Shown here: piece by piece, positions 5,239 through 7,187 of the stretch
Layout of the letters: each line of letters begins with the position of its first letter
Position numbering within the stretch: the first letter of the stretch is position 1
Notes under the pieces: generated by a model
Seen by the model: only the letters and a program-made list of their open reading frames with translations
Database searches by the model: none
What the model was told of the DNA's origin: nothing
Origin: Clostridiales bacterium UBA7001
GTDB lineage: Bacteria > Bacillota > Clostridia > TANB77 > CAG-508
NCBI GenBank assembly: GCA_002449785.1
Contig: DJXP01000076.1
Location: forward strand, 1 to 7,187
Length of the DNA stretch: 7,187 nt
Direction: 5' to 3'
Program-made: the position numbers and the translations under genes

Positions 5239-5544
5239 ATGGCAAATTTTACTGTAATTGATGAAGAATTTATTTGTGAAAATTGTGGATATAATGTAAA
5301 AAAACTTGGATATTCATGCAGAAATCATTGTCCAAAATGTTTATATTCAAAACATGTAGACATAAATCCAGGAGATAGAGAAGAAAGCTGTCACGGATTA
5401 TTAGAGCCTATTGGCCTTGAAATAAGTGGTAAAAAAGGATATATTATAATATTTAAATGTAAAAAATGTGGTGCAATTAGGAAAAATAAAGTAGCAGAAG
5501 ATGATAATATGGATTTAATAATTAGCTTGAGTGCGAAGCATTAA
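5239..5544 (+). CDS. RNHCP domain zinc-binding protein
   Basis: This 101-residue protein belongs to the RNHCP family, named for a motif seen here exactly at residues 28-32. Zinc-ribbon-like cysteine pairs are C13/C16, C31/C34 and C74/C77, with additional C27 and C51. Other family signatures are CLYSKHVD (34-41), NPGDR (43-47) and the terminal EDDN (87-90). The biochemical role of the family is not established; the zinc sites and basic residues suggest nucleic-acid binding, which is inference. It is cytoplasmic, with no signal or membrane segment. The best ribosome binding site, AAGGA at 5221-5225, is 13 bases from the ATG, longer than usual, so translation may be weak or coupled to the kinase ending 20 bases upstream. 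An 8-bp A/T hairpin (5541-5562) overlaps its stop codon. Confidence 0.9.
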   Translation: MANFTVIDEEFICENCGYNVKKLGYSCRNHCPKCLYSKHVDINPGDREESCHGLLEPIGLEISGKKGYIIIFKCKKCGAIRKNKVAEDDNMDLIISLSAKH

Positions 5545-5576
5545 TTTTGAACAAAAAATTAATTAAAGGATTATAA

Positions 5577-6071
5577 ATGGAAAAAATAGAAAAAAGCTCA
5601 AAAAAAACAATTATTATTAGGATAATTTTATTTATATTAATTTGTATTTGGGCATATATTGTTTTTAATTTTTCAAGTCAAAATGGAGATGAATCTTCAG
5701 GACTTAGTAGAAAAGTTACTGAGTTTTTTATAAAAGATGAAAAGCTTGTGCAAATAGTAGAACCTTATGTTAGAAAATTAGCCCATTTTAGTGAATATGC
5801 ATTAGGCGGAATGCTATTTGTATCTTTGTTTTCTACTTTTAAATGGACAGATAAAGGCATTATGATAACATCAGGCCTACTTGGAATTTGGTATGCTATA
5901 ACAGATGAATTTCATCAACTATTAGTGCCAGATAGACATGGAAGTATTTTTGATGTTTACATTGATTCACTTGGCTTTTTTACTGGAGTATGTGTAATGA
6001 TGATAATTTTAAAAATTGTTCAAATTTCAATTAATAAAAAGGCAAATTCTAAGGGAGAGATTAGTAAATGA
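5577..6071 (+). CDS. VanZ-like family membrane protein
   Basis: This 164-residue integral membrane protein has the VanZ-like signature. A first membrane helix (about 12-31) ends in FSSQ (32-35), then RKLAHFSEYALGG (66-78), and YAITDEFHQLLVPDRHGS (106-123) followed by DVYIDSLG (126-133), with hydrophobic helices at about 75-88, 95-109 and 132-150. Conserved H70, E73, D110, E111, H113, R120, D126 and D130 are all present, so the protein looks intact. VanZ itself confers low-level teicoplanin resistance, but most chromosomal VanZ-like proteins have no proven role, and no vanA-type cluster is nearby, so resistance should not be assumed. AAAGGA lies 6 bases before the ATG. The stop codon overlaps the argS start in ATGA, implying translational coupling. 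Length fits the family. Confidence 0.92.
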   Translation: MEKIEKSSKKTIIIRIILFILICIWAYIVFNFSSQNGDESSGLSRKVTEFFIKDEKLVQIVEPYVRKLAHFSEYALGGMLFVSLFSTFKWTDKGIMITSGLLGIWYAITDEFHQLLVPDRHGSIFDVYIDSLGFFTGVCVMMIILKIVQISINKKANSKGEISK

Positions 6072-7187
6072 TAGATTTTAAGAAAATAATTGCTGAAAAA
6101 ATATGTAATGCAATTAATTTAGATGATATAAATGAAGAGAACATTTATAAATATATTGAAATTCCACCAAATAAAGATATGGGAGATTATGCGTTTCCAT
6201 GTTTTAACTTAGCAAAAACTTTAAGAAAAGCGCCACCTATAATTGCAAATGAAATTAAAGAAAAATTAGAACTAGATGATAACATAGAAAATGTTCAAGT
6301 CATTGGTGGTTATTTAAATTTTTATATAAATAAATTAAAACTTTCTGAAATTGTATTAAATGAAATAAATGATAAAGGAGTAAATTTTGGCTCAAGCTCT
6401 TTAGGGCAAGGGAAAAATATAATAGTTGAATATTCTTCACCAAATATAGCAAAACCTTTTCATATTGGACATTTAAGAAATACAGTAATTGGTTCAGCAT
6501 TATACAATATTTATAAATTTTTAGGATATAATGTTACTGGTATAAATCATCTAGGAGATTATGGAACTCAGTTTGGAAAAATGATTGAGGGATATAAAAG
6601 GTGGGGAAACGAGTATGATTTTGAGAAGCAACCTATAGATAAATTCATGGATATTTATGTTAGAATAAATAAACTATGTAAAGAAGATGAAAGTGTATTA
6701 GATTTATGTAGGGAGAATTTCAAAAAGATTGAAGAAGGTGAAGAAGAATATATTAAACTTTGGGAATTTTTTAAAGAGTTAAGTTTAAAAGAATTCCAAA
6801 GAATTTATGATTTACTAGGAGTTAAGTTTGATTCATTCAATGGTGAAGCATTTTATTCAGATAAAATGGATGAAGTTGTGGAAAAACTAGAGAGTAAAGG
6901 AGTTTTAGTCGATTCAGAAGGTGCTAAAATAGTAGATTTAGAAAGCAAAGGACTTGGTGTATGTATAATTAAAAAGTCTGATGGTTCTTCAATTTATGCA
7001 ACAAGAGATTTAGCAGCAGTTTTATATAGAGCAAGAACATATAATTTTGATAAATGTTTATATGTTGTTGCATATGAACAAAACTTACATTTTAAACAAG
7101 TATTTGAAATAGCTAAATACTTAGATATACCAGAAAAGTGTTTAAATGGACTAGAGCATGTTGCATATGGAATGGTAAGATTAAAAT
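6068..7187 (+). CDS. argS: Arginyl-tRNA synthetase (3' end outside window)
   Basis: ArgRS (class Ia) charges tRNA-Arg with arginine using ATP in the cytoplasm. The frame is open from ATG 6068 to the window edge: 373 complete codons against a usual length near 550-570, so about one third is missing. Residues about 1-90 form the N-terminal tRNA-recognition domain (EIPPNKDMGDYAFPCFNLAK). The catalytic core then shows VEYSSPNIAKPFHIGHLRNT with the HIGH signature at 132-135, NHLGDYGTQFGKMIEGYKRW, and KKSDGSSIYATRDLAAVLYR. The last visible residues, HVAYGMVRLK, lie just ahead of where the KMSK-type loop is expected, so that loop and the anticodon-binding domain cannot be checked. The start overlaps the stop of the VanZ-like gene (ATGA), and GGGAG at 6053-6057 is the likely ribosome binding site. 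Confidence 0.96.
   Translation, partial: MIDFKKIIAEKICNAINLDDINEENIYKYIEIPPNKDMGDYAFPCFNLAKTLRKAPPIIANEIKEKLELDDNIENVQVIGGYLNFYINKLKLSEIVLNEINDKGVNFGSSSLGQGKNIIVEYSSPNIAKPFHIGHLRNTVIGSALYNIYKFLGYNVTGINHLGDYGTQFGKMIEGYKRWGNEYDFEKQPIDKFMDIYVRINKLCKEDESVLDLCRENFKKIEEGEEEYIKLWEFFKELSLKEFQRIYDLLGVKFDSFNGEAFYSDKMDEVVEKLESKGVLVDSEGAKIVDLESKGLGVCIIKKSDGSSIYATRDLAAVLYRARTYNFDKCLYVVAYEQNLHFKQVFEIAKYLDIPEKCLNGLEHVAYGMVRLK

Noticed and set aside
5547..5577. Promoter TTGAAC/TATAAA in front of the VanZ-like gene
   Set aside because: The spacer is 18 bases and the -10 box overlaps the start codon, so the transcript could not include the clear AAAGGA ribosome binding site.
6300..6500. Minus-strand open frame of 66 codons within argS
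   Set aside because: Antisense to the ArgRS region around the HIGH signature; low-complexity leucine-rich translation typical of AT-rich shadows.

Overview
The window is low-GC DNA: about 25% G+C in the stretch I counted by hand (241-480, inside recG). It has AT-biased codons, strong AAGGA-type ribosome binding sites and TTGACA/TATAAT-type promoters, which fits a low-GC Bacillota (Clostridia-like) chromosome. The outer parts are conserved housekeeping DNA. The middle, about 2015-3240, looks like an accessory insertion site.

Layout: (1) 1-1961, recG, its 5' end cut by the window edge. Its last codons run into an array of 13-bp tandem repeats (about 1945-2020). (2) About 2015-2420, minus strand, a G+C-rich single-gene transcription unit (49% over 2101-2340). 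It has a perfect TTGACA-N17-TATAAT promoter, a 12-bp palindrome in the leader, a 67-residue protein with two predicted membrane segments, and a 3' region with three hairpins, the last a likely terminator. The predicted 5' end of the transcript is complementary to the U-rich tail of that terminator. (3) About 2421-2784, AT-rich DNA holding a 40-codon minus-strand remnant resembling the helix-turn-helix start of an ISNCY-type transposase. (4) 2785-3235, plus strand, a second stand-alone unit (43% G+C over 2881-3120): another perfect promoter, a 101-residue coiled-coil-like protein of unknown function and a G+C-rich terminator. (5) From 3294, a native-looking promoter and a compact plus-strand cluster: a small two-TM protein, a TGS/PRK-type nucleoside kinase, an RNHCP zinc-binding protein, a VanZ-like membrane protein, and argS, which overlaps the VanZ gene by 4 bases and runs off the right edge.

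recG (fork and recombination repair), the nucleoside kinase (nucleotide salvage) and argS (translation) are ordinary chromosomal functions. I see no functional link between them and the central insert. The two inserted units diverge around the transposase remnant. Each carries its own promoter and terminator, so each should be expressed independently of its neighbours. I recognise neither product. The minus-strand unit (small hydrophobic protein, strong promoter, compact hairpin-rich mRNA with 5'-3' complementarity) is the most interesting object here and recalls type I toxin mRNAs, but this is an inference from architecture and not from homology.
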